From: an uncultured bacterium
Lineage (GTDB): Bacteria > Vulcanimicrobiota > CADAWZ01
DNA length: 54,230 nt
Direction: 5' to 3'
NCBI GenBank assembly: GCA_949288455.1
Contig: CASEKF010000045.1
Span: 1 to 54,230, forward strand
Shown: in pieces, positions 20,680 through 28,429 of the stretch
How the letters are laid out: every line of letters begins with the position of its first letter
Numbering within the stretch: position 1 is the first letter of the stretch
Made by a program: the position numbers and the translations under genes
Notes under the pieces: model-generated
Told to the model about the DNA's origin: nothing
The model's database searches: none
The model's input: the letters and a program-made list of their open reading frames with translations, nothing else

Positions 20680-21411
20680 ATGAATTTAAAAAAGACTTTT
20701 GTTCTTGGAATAAAAGTCCATGATCTGACTAAGAGCGAAGTAGTAGAAAGAATAAACGAACTTGCTCGGGATAAGTCGAAATCTAATATGATTGTGACTT
20801 TGGGAACCGAAATGATCATGGCCGCTAAAAATGATTCTTCTTTAAAAGAATTGATAAACGGAGCCGAATTGGTTTGCGCGGACGGAATAGGCGTAGTATG
20901 GGCTTCGGGCTTAAGAGGGGAAAAAATCAGAGAAAGAGCCGCCGGTATTGAGGTTTTGGAGGAAACCGTAAAGTCATCCGTCACTTCAGGCAGAAAAATA
21001 TTTTTTCTCGGAGCCTCTCCCGGCATAGCGGAAAAAGCCGCCGAAAGACTGCGCCTAAAATATCCCGGCTGCAATATTTGCGGGACTTACCACGGTTATT
21101 TTAAGGATGACTCCGAACCGTTTGAACATATTAGAAAAGCTTCGCCCGATATTCTTTTTATAGCTTTAGGATTTCCGAAACAGGAAAAATGGTATTTAAA
21201 GTACGGATCGGAGTTAGGCGTGCCGGTAGGAGTAGGAGTCGGCGGCAGTTTCGACGTGCTTTCAGGAAAACTTGACAGAGCCCCCGAGTGGATGCGCAAA
21301 ATGGGGCTGGAGTGGTTTTACCGATTGCTGAGAGAGCCTTCGAGATGGAAGCGAATGCTTTCTCTTCCCTTATTCGTTTTGGAAGTCATCTTTTCCGGGA
21401 ATAAAAAATGA
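20680..21411 (+). CDS. WecG/TagA/CpsF-family glycosyltransferase
   Basis: A 243-residue GT26-family enzyme. Members transfer an N-acetylmannosamine or related sugar from a UDP donor onto a lipid-linked acceptor during teichoic acid, enterobacterial common antigen or exopolysaccharide synthesis. Family marks are GTEMIMAAKNDSS and the active-site Asp in CADGIGVVWA, then FFLGASPGIAEKAA, and near the end ALGFPKQEKW and GVGGSFDVLSGKLDRAP. The C-terminal basic, aromatic stretch (PEWMRKMGLEWFYRLLREP) is the membrane-associating tail typical of the family. Its stop overlaps the ComF-like start in ATGA, so the two are coupled. The acceptor cannot be named; a surface glycan is likely given the LPS genes 6 kb away. 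Confidence 0.92.
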   Translation: MNLKKTFVLGIKVHDLTKSEVVERINELARDKSKSNMIVTLGTEMIMAAKNDSSLKELINGAELVCADGIGVVWASGLRGEKIRERAAGIEVLEETVKSSVTSGRKIFFLGASPGIAEKAAERLRLKYPGCNICGTYHGYFKDDSEPFEHIRKASPDILFIALGFPKQEKWYLKYGSELGVPVGVGVGGSFDVLSGKLDRAPEWMRKMGLEWFYRLLREPSRWKRMLSLPLFVLEVIFSGNKK

Positions 21412-22061
21412 AATTTTGTTTCAGCAAATATCTTAGAAATTTACTTTGTCTTATTTTCCCTGAAAAATGTCTTATATGCGGAAAATTAGGACCGTATGTG
21501 TGCCGGGAATGCATGCGAAGCTTCCCTCGTCATTCGTCCTGCGAAATAAAGCGTCCTCCTTACGTTGATCTGGCGATCGTATGCGGATATTACGGAGGAA
21601 ATCTTAAAAAAATTATTAAAATTTTAAAATTTTCCGGACGAAGGGAGTCCGCCGCTTATATAGCCGATTTTATGCTGGAATATTTAGCCGGGGACAAACG
21701 TTTGCTGAACGTTGATTTTATCGCTCCTATTCCGCTCTTCTCCGCAAGAGAGCGCGAACGAGGTTTTAATCAGGCGGAATTGATTGCTTCCAGAATAGCC
21801 GTAAGTCTCGGTATCCCTTTTGCCGCCGATTGTCTTTCGAGAATTAAAGAAACCGGCTTTATGTATAAATTGACAAAAAAAGAACGCTTTCAAAATATTA
21901 AAGGAGCGTTTACCGTCAATATGAGCGTAGAAGGCAAAAAGATTCTATTGATAGACGACATCTTGACGACCGGAGCCACGGTTTCTAAAGCGGCGGAAAT
22001 TCTGAAACGCAACGGGTGCTCATCGGTATATATTGCGGCCGCAGCCCACTCTGTTTTATAA
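21408..22061 (+). CDS. comF: ComF-family phosphoribosyltransferase-like protein
   Basis: A 217-residue ComF relative, coupled to the preceding gene by a four-base overlap. The N-terminus has a four-cysteine zinc motif (CLICGK then CREC near residues 23-42). The C-terminal half is a phosphoribosyltransferase fold with the phosphoribosyl-binding loop LLIDDILTTGATVSKAA (about 181-197). The segment PIPLFSARERERGFNQAE is diagnostic for ComF/GntX. In naturally competent bacteria ComF is needed for DNA uptake and helps single-stranded DNA reach the cytosol. In others its role is unclear. No other competence gene lies in the window, so function here is assigned by family only. Confidence 0.9.
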   Translation: MKFCFSKYLRNLLCLIFPEKCLICGKLGPYVCRECMRSFPRHSSCEIKRPPYVDLAIVCGYYGGNLKKIIKILKFSGRRESAAYIADFMLEYLAGDKRLLNVDFIAPIPLFSARERERGFNQAELIASRIAVSLGIPFAADCLSRIKETGFMYKLTKKERFQNIKGAFTVNMSVEGKKILLIDDILTTGATVSKAAEILKRNGCSSVYIAAAAHSVL

Positions 22062-22126
22062 AGACCCTGCGTAGAGGAAAAAAAAACCTGATATAGAAGA
22101 TAAGCTTTTATTCTGGAGGTAATTAT

Positions 22127-23035
22127 ATGAGCGAATATGAAGATAAAAACGACGTTAGTTCTGAAGCTCAGGCTGACGACGATTCTAAGCCGGATAGAGA
22201 TTATTTTTGGATGAAAGTTTTGATAGTGATGATAGTCGTCGTATGGTTTTCTTTGCTTGCCGGAAGCTGGGTTGGAAATTACTTGCTGGACAGCGATATT
22301 ATCCCAAAAAATCTTAATTCCGAAATAATGGAAGAATCTAAGCCTAAGGTGTGGAAGACTATCGTAGAGGTGGATAAGAGCGGAGCCGTAAGCAAATCTG
22401 CCGTATTAGCGGACAATACCTCAGATTTAAAAATCGACGATTTTAGAAATATAGACGATCCTATACCCGGGATTGACGACCAGTCTATAAAAAATTTTAC
22501 GCCTCAAGATATTTCTCCGCTTCAAGAACCGACGCATTCAAATTCTTCGTCGCCGAATCTTAACGGCAAATCGTATGAACGAGTCAACTCAGTAGAAACG
22601 CCGGGGCAACCCGAAATTAACAAGAGTCCGGACGACGCCGCTTCGTCGCATATTCCCGACGAGGAGGAGGAAGGGGTAAACGGCGTAGTGGCCGCGCCTT
22701 CCGAGCCGTCGCCTGCGACTTCCGTGTCGCCTTCTCCCGATAACGCCGTTTCGGAACCTTCGCCTTCTCCTTCGCCCTCGGAGCCGTCCGAAACCGGAGC
22801 GTCCGGAACTTATAATATACAGATGGGCGTCTTTTCCAATAAAGCCAACGCTGAAAACTTAGTCGAAGAGCTCAAGGAAAAAGGTCATAAAAACGTAGTT
22901 ATGGAAAAAGTCTCCTCCGGAGGCAAGGAAGTATATAAGATTAAATTGACTGAGACCGGAACCAGAGACGAAGTCGAGCACAAATCCGACTATCTTAAGA
23001 AAGACGGTTTCGATTCGATGGTTATTGCAAATTAA
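22127..23035 (+). CDS. Membrane-anchored SPOR-domain protein
   Basis: A 302-residue protein with a charged cytoplasmic start, one transmembrane helix at about residues 35-55 (VLIVMIVVVWFSLLAGSW), and a long disordered periplasmic linker rich in Ser, Pro and Glu. A C-terminal SPOR domain covers about residues 225-300 (YNIQMGVFSNKANAENLVEE). SPOR domains bind glycan strands stripped of stem peptides and so concentrate at division sites. The architecture matches FtsN/DedD-like proteins, so a role in septal peptidoglycan or daughter-cell separation is likely. A GGAGG SD lies just before the ATG. The Pro/Ser linker has clusters such as SPSPSPSEPSE, which are low complexity. Confidence 0.85.
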   Translation: MSEYEDKNDVSSEAQADDDSKPDRDYFWMKVLIVMIVVVWFSLLAGSWVGNYLLDSDIIPKNLNSEIMEESKPKVWKTIVEVDKSGAVSKSAVLADNTSDLKIDDFRNIDDPIPGIDDQSIKNFTPQDISPLQEPTHSNSSSPNLNGKSYERVNSVETPGQPEINKSPDDAASSHIPDEEEEGVNGVVAAPSEPSPATSVSPSPDNAVSEPSPSPSPSEPSETGASGTYNIQMGVFSNKANAENLVEELKEKGHKNVVMEKVSSGGKEVYKIKLTETGTRDEVEHKSDYLKKDGFDSMVIAN

Positions 23036-23043
23036 TTTGTATT

Positions 23044-23874
23044 ATGACGGAAATTATTAACGTTAGTTCTTCCTGTTTTGATTTTTCAATAGACGACGCC
23101 TGCGTTACGATGGGTTTTTTCGACGGTCTTCATATAGGTCACCGAAGATTAATTACTGACGTCGTCTCTTTCGCCGGAGCGCGCGGTTTGCCTTCTTGCG
23201 TTTTCACATATAGAAATCATCCTATGACGGTTCTATCTCCGGAGCAGTCTCCTCAGCTTTTATCTCTTCCAGAAGAAAGATTTGCTCTTATGTCTGAAAT
23301 AGGGCCTGATTATATTATCGTTAATGAATTTACTCATAGCTTCGCTAACGTTTCCGCCGAAGATTTTATATCGGAGATTCTTATAAAAAAACTGAGAGCC
23401 AAATATATTGCGATAGGGGCTAACCATAGGTTTGGACGCTATGCCGGAGGTAATCCCGAATTGCTTTTGTCTTATAATATGTCCGTTAACGTCGTGTCGC
23501 CGATTTTTTTTAACGGTTCAAGAGTTAGCAGTTCTGCGGTTCGACGCGCCGTTTACGAGGGGAATATGAAGTCGGTTTCATCAATGTTAGGGCGTCCTTA
23601 CGGTTTTGATTTTACCAGAACAGCCGATTCTCCCGAATTATTTGTCATAGACGGCAGAAGAGCTCTTCCGCCTGACGGAGAATATTTTGGAACGCTGAAC
23701 GGCGTAGAATGCGAGTTTGAATTTTTCGTTTTACGTCAGTCCGGTTCTTTAAATAAAATAATCGTATCTCTTAAAAGTCCCGTAATTAATCCTTCGGCTT
23801 TCCGTATTTCCGCGTCTTTTTTATCTTGCTTAAGAATATTTTCTGATGAATTAGGAGTTTTGGTTTATGAATAA
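23044..23874 (+). CDS. ribF: RibF-like FAD synthetase, C-terminal kinase half degenerate
   Basis: A 276-residue protein. Residues 1 to about 185 match the adenylyltransferase module of bacterial RibF, which makes FAD from FMN and ATP. GFFDGLHIGHRRLI carries the nucleotide-binding HIGH, then come ANHRFGRYAGG and RVSSSAVRRAVYEG, equivalent to the ISSTxIR motif. Normal RibF continues with a riboflavin kinase barrel containing a GxxLGFPTAN motif. Here the last 90 residues lack it and align poorly, so kinase activity is doubtful. Either another enzyme supplies FMN, or the domain has diverged beyond recognition. The stop overlaps the next gene by eight bases, so translation of the peptidase downstream is coupled to it. 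Confidence 0.82.
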   Translation: MTEIINVSSSCFDFSIDDACVTMGFFDGLHIGHRRLITDVVSFAGARGLPSCVFTYRNHPMTVLSPEQSPQLLSLPEERFALMSEIGPDYIIVNEFTHSFANVSAEDFISEILIKKLRAKYIAIGANHRFGRYAGGNPELLLSYNMSVNVVSPIFFNGSRVSSSAVRRAVYEGNMKSVSSMLGRPYGFDFTRTADSPELFVIDGRRALPPDGEYFGTLNGVECEFEFFVLRQSGSLNKIIVSLKSPVINPSAFRISASFLSCLRIFSDELGVLVYE

Positions 23875-25825
23875 AAAAATTGTGGACGAAATTGTCTCCG
23901 AACTTTCTAAAAAGTTTTCTCGTACAGAGATTATGGAACGCCGCGTTTCCGCCGCGGCCGGTTTTTGGACGGAAAAAGACGGTTCGGAAGAGGATTTTAA
24001 GTCGTTTTGCCTGACTAATTACCTTGAAAGCGAAGAAGACTTGGACAAGCTTGTAGAGAAGGCGGAACGTAATTTTGACGCTATATCGGGATATATGATT
24101 GAAATGTATAGAACGATTTTAGAGCCTCTTCATTTAGATTTGGGAGAGGTTTCTTCCGCCGATCAAATTTTTGCGGATTTTAATCCCATGGCGCATTTAG
24201 ACGAGGATTTTTTCGTTTCCAAGATAGCTTTTTTAATTCTTTTAAATTTTCCCGTTTATTCTCTTGAAGAGAAAAATACTCTCGGGAAAGACTGGGGACA
24301 TAAAGAGTGGATCCGAGCGAGGCTTGCCGATAGATTTACGGAAAGAATTCCTTCCGAAGTTTTGACAAAGGCCTCGTTAGCTTCTTCCAGAGCCGGGATA
24401 TATATTTCAAATTATAATATCCGTATGGATAAAGTCCTGGTAGACGGCAAATCCGGAGTTTTTCCCGAGAATATGAAGTTGATAAGTCATTGGGGACTTA
24501 GAGACGAGTTAAAGGCCCTTTACAAAGATCCTGACGGAATGAGAAAACAGGAAATAATAGAAACCATACTTGCCAGAATAGTTAGAGGCGAAATTCCTTC
24601 GATCGTTATTAATAACGGAGAATACGAATGGGATCCTGAAAAAAATCTGGTTTTTAAAGACGGCAAAGAAGTTCCTTTTCAAAAAGAAGGTTTTGTTCGT
24701 TACGAACATTTGAAAAAGATTTTTGACTCTGAAAAAAGCATAGATCCTTACGCGCCTAATCATCCTACGGCCATGGATCGAAATTTTAATTGCCATGTGG
24801 AAATTCCGGAATCGGAAGTCAGAAGTATGCTTCAGAACGTCCTCGACAGTCATGTGATTAAAGACGTCGCGTCGTTTGTTTCAAAACGCTTGGGACGTCC
24901 GTTGAGGGCTTTCGATATTTGGTACCCCGGTTTCAGAGACGCTTCCGCTTTGAACTCTACGGAGCTTGACAGAATAATTTTGGATAAATATGGAGACAGA
25001 GACGGTTTTCAGAGGAAAATTCCCGATATTCTGCGCTCGTTTGGCTTTTCGGACGAACGTTCCGATTATTTAGCTTCGAAAATAACCGTGGAAGCGTCCA
25101 GAGGAGCGGGGCATGCTATGGGAGCCGGAGGCCGTAAATTTAATTCTCATTTGAGAACCAGATTTGACGGCGGAAAAATGAATTATATCTCGTATAACGT
25201 GGCGATTCATGAATTGGGACATTGCGTAGAACAGGTTTTCTCATTAAATTTATCTCCTTCTCCTCTTATGAGCGGAGTTCCAAACACGGCTTTTACGGAA
25301 GGTTTCGCTTTCGTTTTTCAAGGCAGAGATCAGGAAATTCTCGGTTTAGGGAAAGACTCTTCTAAATCTAATATTATGAAGAGACTTCATGGTTTTTGGC
25401 ATTGTTTCGAATTATCAGGAATATCTCTCGTCTGTTTGGACGTTTGGCATTATATGTACGAACATCAGGACGCTTCTCCGGAGGATATCTGCGATTTTGT
25501 TCTTAAAAAATCCGCGGAATATTGGAATAAGTGGTACGCTCCCGTTTTCGGCGAAAAAGATTCTGTTTTGTTGTCCGTATATTCTCATATGATAGAATAC
25601 GGTTTGTATTTGCCTAATTATCCTTTGGGAGAAATTATCAGAAGTCAGATCGAGGCTCATCTGGTAGGTAAGAATTTGGCTCTTGAGATGGAAAAACTTT
25701 GTGCTCAAGGACGTTTAACCCCGGATATATGGCTTTTAAAAGGAGCCGGAAATCCGATTTCCGCAAAATTTTTGATATCTGCCGCCGAGAAAGCGATAGA
25801 GAGCTTGACTGCAGTCTGCGAATAG
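23867..25825 (+). CDS. Large HExxH zinc metallopeptidase, M3-like
   Basis: A 652-residue, probably cytoplasmic, gluzincin peptidase. The zinc-binding motif is HELGH near residue 448, followed about 25-30 residues later by TEGFAFVFQ, whose Glu is the expected third ligand. The long helical body before the motif and the absence of a signal peptide fit the M3/M32-type bowl-shaped oligopeptidases. It does not carry the standard M3 signature, which reads FHEFGHALH, so I call it M3-like only. The gene overlaps ribF by eight bases and is followed by a clear terminator, so it is the last gene of that transcript. Substrate unknown; peptide turnover is the natural guess. Confidence 0.7.
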   Translation: MNKKIVDEIVSELSKKFSRTEIMERRVSAAAGFWTEKDGSEEDFKSFCLTNYLESEEDLDKLVEKAERNFDAISGYMIEMYRTILEPLHLDLGEVSSADQIFADFNPMAHLDEDFFVSKIAFLILLNFPVYSLEEKNTLGKDWGHKEWIRARLADRFTERIPSEVLTKASLASSRAGIYISNYNIRMDKVLVDGKSGVFPENMKLISHWGLRDELKALYKDPDGMRKQEIIETILARIVRGEIPSIVINNGEYEWDPEKNLVFKDGKEVPFQKEGFVRYEHLKKIFDSEKSIDPYAPNHPTAMDRNFNCHVEIPESEVRSMLQNVLDSHVIKDVASFVSKRLGRPLRAFDIWYPGFRDASALNSTELDRIILDKYGDRDGFQRKIPDILRSFGFSDERSDYLASKITVEASRGAGHAMGAGGRKFNSHLRTRFDGGKMNYISYNVAIHELGHCVEQVFSLNLSPSPLMSGVPNTAFTEGFAFVFQGRDQEILGLGKDSSKSNIMKRLHGFWHCFELSGISLVCLDVWHYMYEHQDASPEDICDFVLKKSAEYWNKWYAPVFGEKDSVLLSVYSHMIEYGLYLPNYPLGEIIRSQIEAHLVGKNLALEMEKLCAQGRLTPDIWLLKGAGNPISAKFLISAAEKAIESLTAVCE

Positions 25826-25842
25826 ACGAGTTTTGAGAATAT

Positions 25843-25880
25843 AAAAAGTTTGGCCTTTTTATTACGGTCAAACTTTTTTA
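25843..25880 (+). terminator. Terminator after the metallopeptidase gene
   Basis: A 13-base-pair stem (25843-25855 with 25866-25878, one mismatch) leads into a run of T. It closes the wecG-to-peptidase direction and lies just left of the inserted tnpB element. Confidence 0.75.
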
Positions 25881-25938
25881 TTGCCTTTATTACGACGTCT
25901 TGTTGCTTCTTCCGGCGTACAATTTTTATAATATTCTA

Positions 25939-25968
25939 TTGACTTTATTTATATTTATATTATATAAT
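25939..25968 (+). promoter_or_regulatory. Promoter at the left side of the tnpB insertion
   Basis: TTGACT (25939-25944) and TATAAT (25963-25968), 18 bases apart, lie 40 bases before the TTG start of tnpB. It may drive tnpB and, by read-through, the glycosyltransferase operon beyond. Confidence 0.55.
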
Positions 25969-26007
25969 TATACAAAATCATTATCATAAATCAAATAAGG
26001 ATAAACT

Positions 26008-27219
26008 TTGCTGACGGCAATAAAATATCGAATCTATCCTACTAAAGCCCAACAAGAGCTTATACGTAAACATTTTGGCTGCGTTAGAGTCGTTTATAAT
26101 TATTTTTTGGATTATAGACAAAAGCAATATGCGCAAGGCATAAAAGAAACTTACTTTACAATGCAAAAAACGCTAACGAAGCTGAAAGCGCAAGCGAATT
26201 ACGCTTATCTTAACGAGTGCAACTCTCAAAGTTTACAAATGGCGTTAAGACAGCTTGTAACGGCTTTTGATAATTTTTTTGCCAGAAGGGCTAAATATCC
26301 AAATTTTAAATCTAAGAGAAATCCAAGGCAAAGCTTTGCTGTCCCTCAAAATATTAGTTTAGATAATAAAAAAGTCTATGTTCCTAAATTTAAGGAAGGC
26401 ATAAAAGTCAAGATTCATAAAACCTTAGATAAAGATTGCGCTATAAAGCAAGCTGTTATCTCCTGCGTAGCCGATACGTATTATATATCCGTTTTTTATG
26501 AAAATAATAAATCCATACCTAAACCTTTAGAAATAAAAAAAGCCGTAGGTTTGGATATGAATTTAGAGAATTTATTGATTACCAGCGATAGGATTATTTA
26601 TTCAGATAAAAAAAAAATACAGGATAAACAATCTAAACTTAAAAAGCTGCAAAGACGATTATCTAAAAAGAAAAAAGGAAGCAACAACAGAAAAAAAGCC
26701 TTTAAAAAAATCGCAAGACTCCATAATAAGATTAATCTTGCAAGAGACGACTATTTGCATAAAATCACTAATGAGATAACCAATCAATATGATTTTATTG
26801 CCTTAGGAACGTTCGACGCAAAAAGTTTCGTCGGAAATAATCGTTTGTCAGAAAGCGTGGCGAGCTTTAATCGGCATAAACTTATTAGAATGCTGACATA
26901 TAAAGCGGAAATAAAAGGCAAAACGCTTATGCTAATCGACAAGTTTTTCCCCGCGTATCAAATATGTTCTTATTGCGGCGCCGATACAGGCAAAAAATCT
27001 TTGCATATGAAACGTTTTGCTTGTCCGCATTGCAATAAGACGCATAATAGAGATCTGAACGCAAGCATTAATATAAGACGTTATGCGTTAGGTATGATAG
27101 ACGATAGACATAGAGTAAAAATAGATAAATCTAGGGTAGGAATTACCCGAAGTTACGCTTGTGGAGATAGCTCCGTAGTTATGTCAAGATATGGCGACAT
27201 ACTTGAATCCGGATGTTGA
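26008..27219 (+). CDS. tnpB: TnpB RNA-guided nuclease family protein, canonical RuvC-II Glu absent
   Basis: A 403-residue TnpB starting at TTG. The N-terminal helix-turn-helix/wedge region begins TAIKYRIYPTKAQQELI. RuvC-I has Asp183 in AVGLDMNLEN, and the zinc finger uses Cys320, Cys323, Cys339 and Cys342. RuvC-III has Asp349 in HNRDLNASINI. The RuvC-II strand reads YDFIALGTFDAKSF (261-274), where typical TnpB has a catalytic Glu in an IVVEDL-like context; here that place is Gly267. The protein may therefore be cleavage-dead, or use a displaced acidic residue as reported for rearranged TnpB lineages. It is otherwise full length with no frameshift. TnpB proteins cut DNA matching a guide carried on the right-end RNA. 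Confidence 0.93.
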   Translation: MLTAIKYRIYPTKAQQELIRKHFGCVRVVYNYFLDYRQKQYAQGIKETYFTMQKTLTKLKAQANYAYLNECNSQSLQMALRQLVTAFDNFFARRAKYPNFKSKRNPRQSFAVPQNISLDNKKVYVPKFKEGIKVKIHKTLDKDCAIKQAVISCVADTYYISVFYENNKSIPKPLEIKKAVGLDMNLENLLITSDRIIYSDKKKIQDKQSKLKKLQRRLSKKKKGSNNRKKAFKKIARLHNKINLARDDYLHKITNEITNQYDFIALGTFDAKSFVGNNRLSESVASFNRHKLIRMLTYKAEIKGKTLMLIDKFFPAYQICSYCGADTGKKSLHMKRFACPHCNKTHNRDLNASINIRRYALGMIDDRHRVKIDKSRVGITRSYACGDSSVVMSRYGDILESGC

Positions 27220-27268
27220 TCGTTGAATCAAGAAGCCCGATACTTCTTAGCGGATGGGCGATTCACTG
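27120..27268 (+). ncRNA. Putative omega/reRNA scaffold of the tnpB element
   Basis: In TnpB systems the guide RNA derives from the 3' part of tnpB and the transposon right end, with the guide just beyond the end. Here that segment can form several short hairpins: GGAG/CTCC near 27164-27175, ATGTC/GACAT at 27181-27200, and the terminal GCCC/GGGC stem. The expected guide would start at about 27265-27269 and read into host sequence. Boundaries are inferred, not seen. Confidence 0.45.
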
Positions 27269-27321
27269 GAATTTATATACTTAAGCCTAATATTAGTTTA
27301 GGATGTTCCCCGGAGGTTTTA

Positions 27322-28419
27322 TTGTCTGAATTTGCCGGTAAACGTATTTTAATTTTGCTTTTGGCCGGAGGCTTAGGAGACGTTCTTCTATCAACCGTAG
27401 TTTTGAAGCCTTTAAAAGCTTTTTATTCCAATTCTTCCATTACTATGATGGTAAAAGCAGGCATGGAGGCTTTGATTGAAGATAACGAATACGTGACTGA
27501 AATTCTTTCGGTAAAAGACGGAAATCTGAAAGGCGAAGCTTTTCGGAAGTGGCTGGTTCAGATAAAGGAACGTCATTTTGACGTCGCCCTGGTGCTTTGG
27601 AACAGATGCGAAGAGGCGCGTTTAGTTTATGAAGCCGGCATTCCCGTAAGGGTAGGGCAGGGCTCCAGATTGTTTTACAGTTTTCTTTATACGCATAAAG
27701 TAACGGTTCGTTCGGAAAAAGGAGATACCGTTACCCATTGGACCGACATAATGCTTGATTACGTCAGGGCTCTTGGAATTCCTGCGAGCAAAGCTGAAGT
27801 ATCGATAAGGTTCCCTTCGGACGAATTATTTTACGACATGCAGCTTTTGCTCCGTCATTACGCTAAAAATGCCGAAGGCCCTTTCTGGGGACTTCATGTT
27901 TCAAAAGGGCTTAAAGTGTCTCCCGAACAATGGCCTATTGATTTTTTTGCTAAGCTTGGAGATACAATCGTCGAAGAATTGGGAGGAGCCGTAGTATTAA
28001 CCGGAACTTCGGACGATCTTCCTATCGTCTCTTTAGTAGCTTCGAAAATGAAAAGGCCTTGCGTTAATTTAGCGGGCAAAACTGATTTAAGAGAGCTTGC
28101 GGCTCTTATGTGCAGTTTGAGGGGATTTGTGGCTCCTGACACCGGCCCCGGGCATATAGCCGCAGTAATGGGAGTCCCTACGGTTTCGATATTTGCTCTT
28201 AAAAGCGATTTTCCTAACAGATGGAAGCCTTTCGGCGTTAAGGTGGCGGTCATAACCCCTGAAAAGTTTAATTGTACTCAGAAAAAATGCGTAAAGGAAA
28301 AATGTTCCGAGTTTATATGTTACAACGCTCTGGATCCGAAACAGATTGTCGCTAAACTCGCCGGAGTGTCTTCTTTCCTTCCGCTTAACAGTCGTTTAAC
28401 GGATATTAAGTCTATTTGA
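27322..28419 (+). CDS. GT9-family glycosyltransferase (ADP-heptose:LPS heptosyltransferase-like)
   Basis: A 365-residue enzyme when started at TTG 27322, which follows a strong CGGAGG SD. The frame is open to 27223, but those 33 extra codons come from the transposon right end and are unlikely to be native. GT9 features are the N-terminal LLAGGLGDVLLSTVVLKPL loop, the FWGLHVSKGLKVSPEQWP donor-binding segment and VAPDTGPGHIAAVMGVPTV. Several Cys near the end (CTQKKCVKEKCSEFIC) are also typical of heptosyltransferases. It would add heptose to the LPS core or a related glycolipid on the inner face of the membrane. The hldE-type kinase two genes downstream supports heptose as the donor sugar. Confidence 0.9.
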   Translation: MSEFAGKRILILLLAGGLGDVLLSTVVLKPLKAFYSNSSITMMVKAGMEALIEDNEYVTEILSVKDGNLKGEAFRKWLVQIKERHFDVALVLWNRCEEARLVYEAGIPVRVGQGSRLFYSFLYTHKVTVRSEKGDTVTHWTDIMLDYVRALGIPASKAEVSIRFPSDELFYDMQLLLRHYAKNAEGPFWGLHVSKGLKVSPEQWPIDFFAKLGDTIVEELGGAVVLTGTSDDLPIVSLVASKMKRPCVNLAGKTDLRELAALMCSLRGFVAPDTGPGHIAAVMGVPTVSIFALKSDFPNRWKPFGVKVAVITPEKFNCTQKKCVKEKCSEFICYNALDPKQIVAKLAGVSSFLPLNSRLTDIKSI

Positions 28420-28429
28420 GGTGGTTCTT

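Larger units (their letters stand above)
25900..27268 (+). mobile_element. IS200/IS605-family element carrying only tnpB
   Basis: A tnpB gene and a recognisable right end form the element; no tnpA (Y1 transposase) is present, so it would need a helper to move. The right end begins GTTGAATCAAGAAGC (27222-27236), a sequence I recall from many IS605-group right ends. A hairpin follows with arms GCCCGAT and ATGGGC (27235-27241 and 27254-27259, one bulged G), then GATTCACTG. The left boundary is uncertain; it lies between the terminator at 25880 and the gene start. The right end abuts the glycosyltransferase gene and supplies an in-frame run of codons before its true start. Confidence 0.7.
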
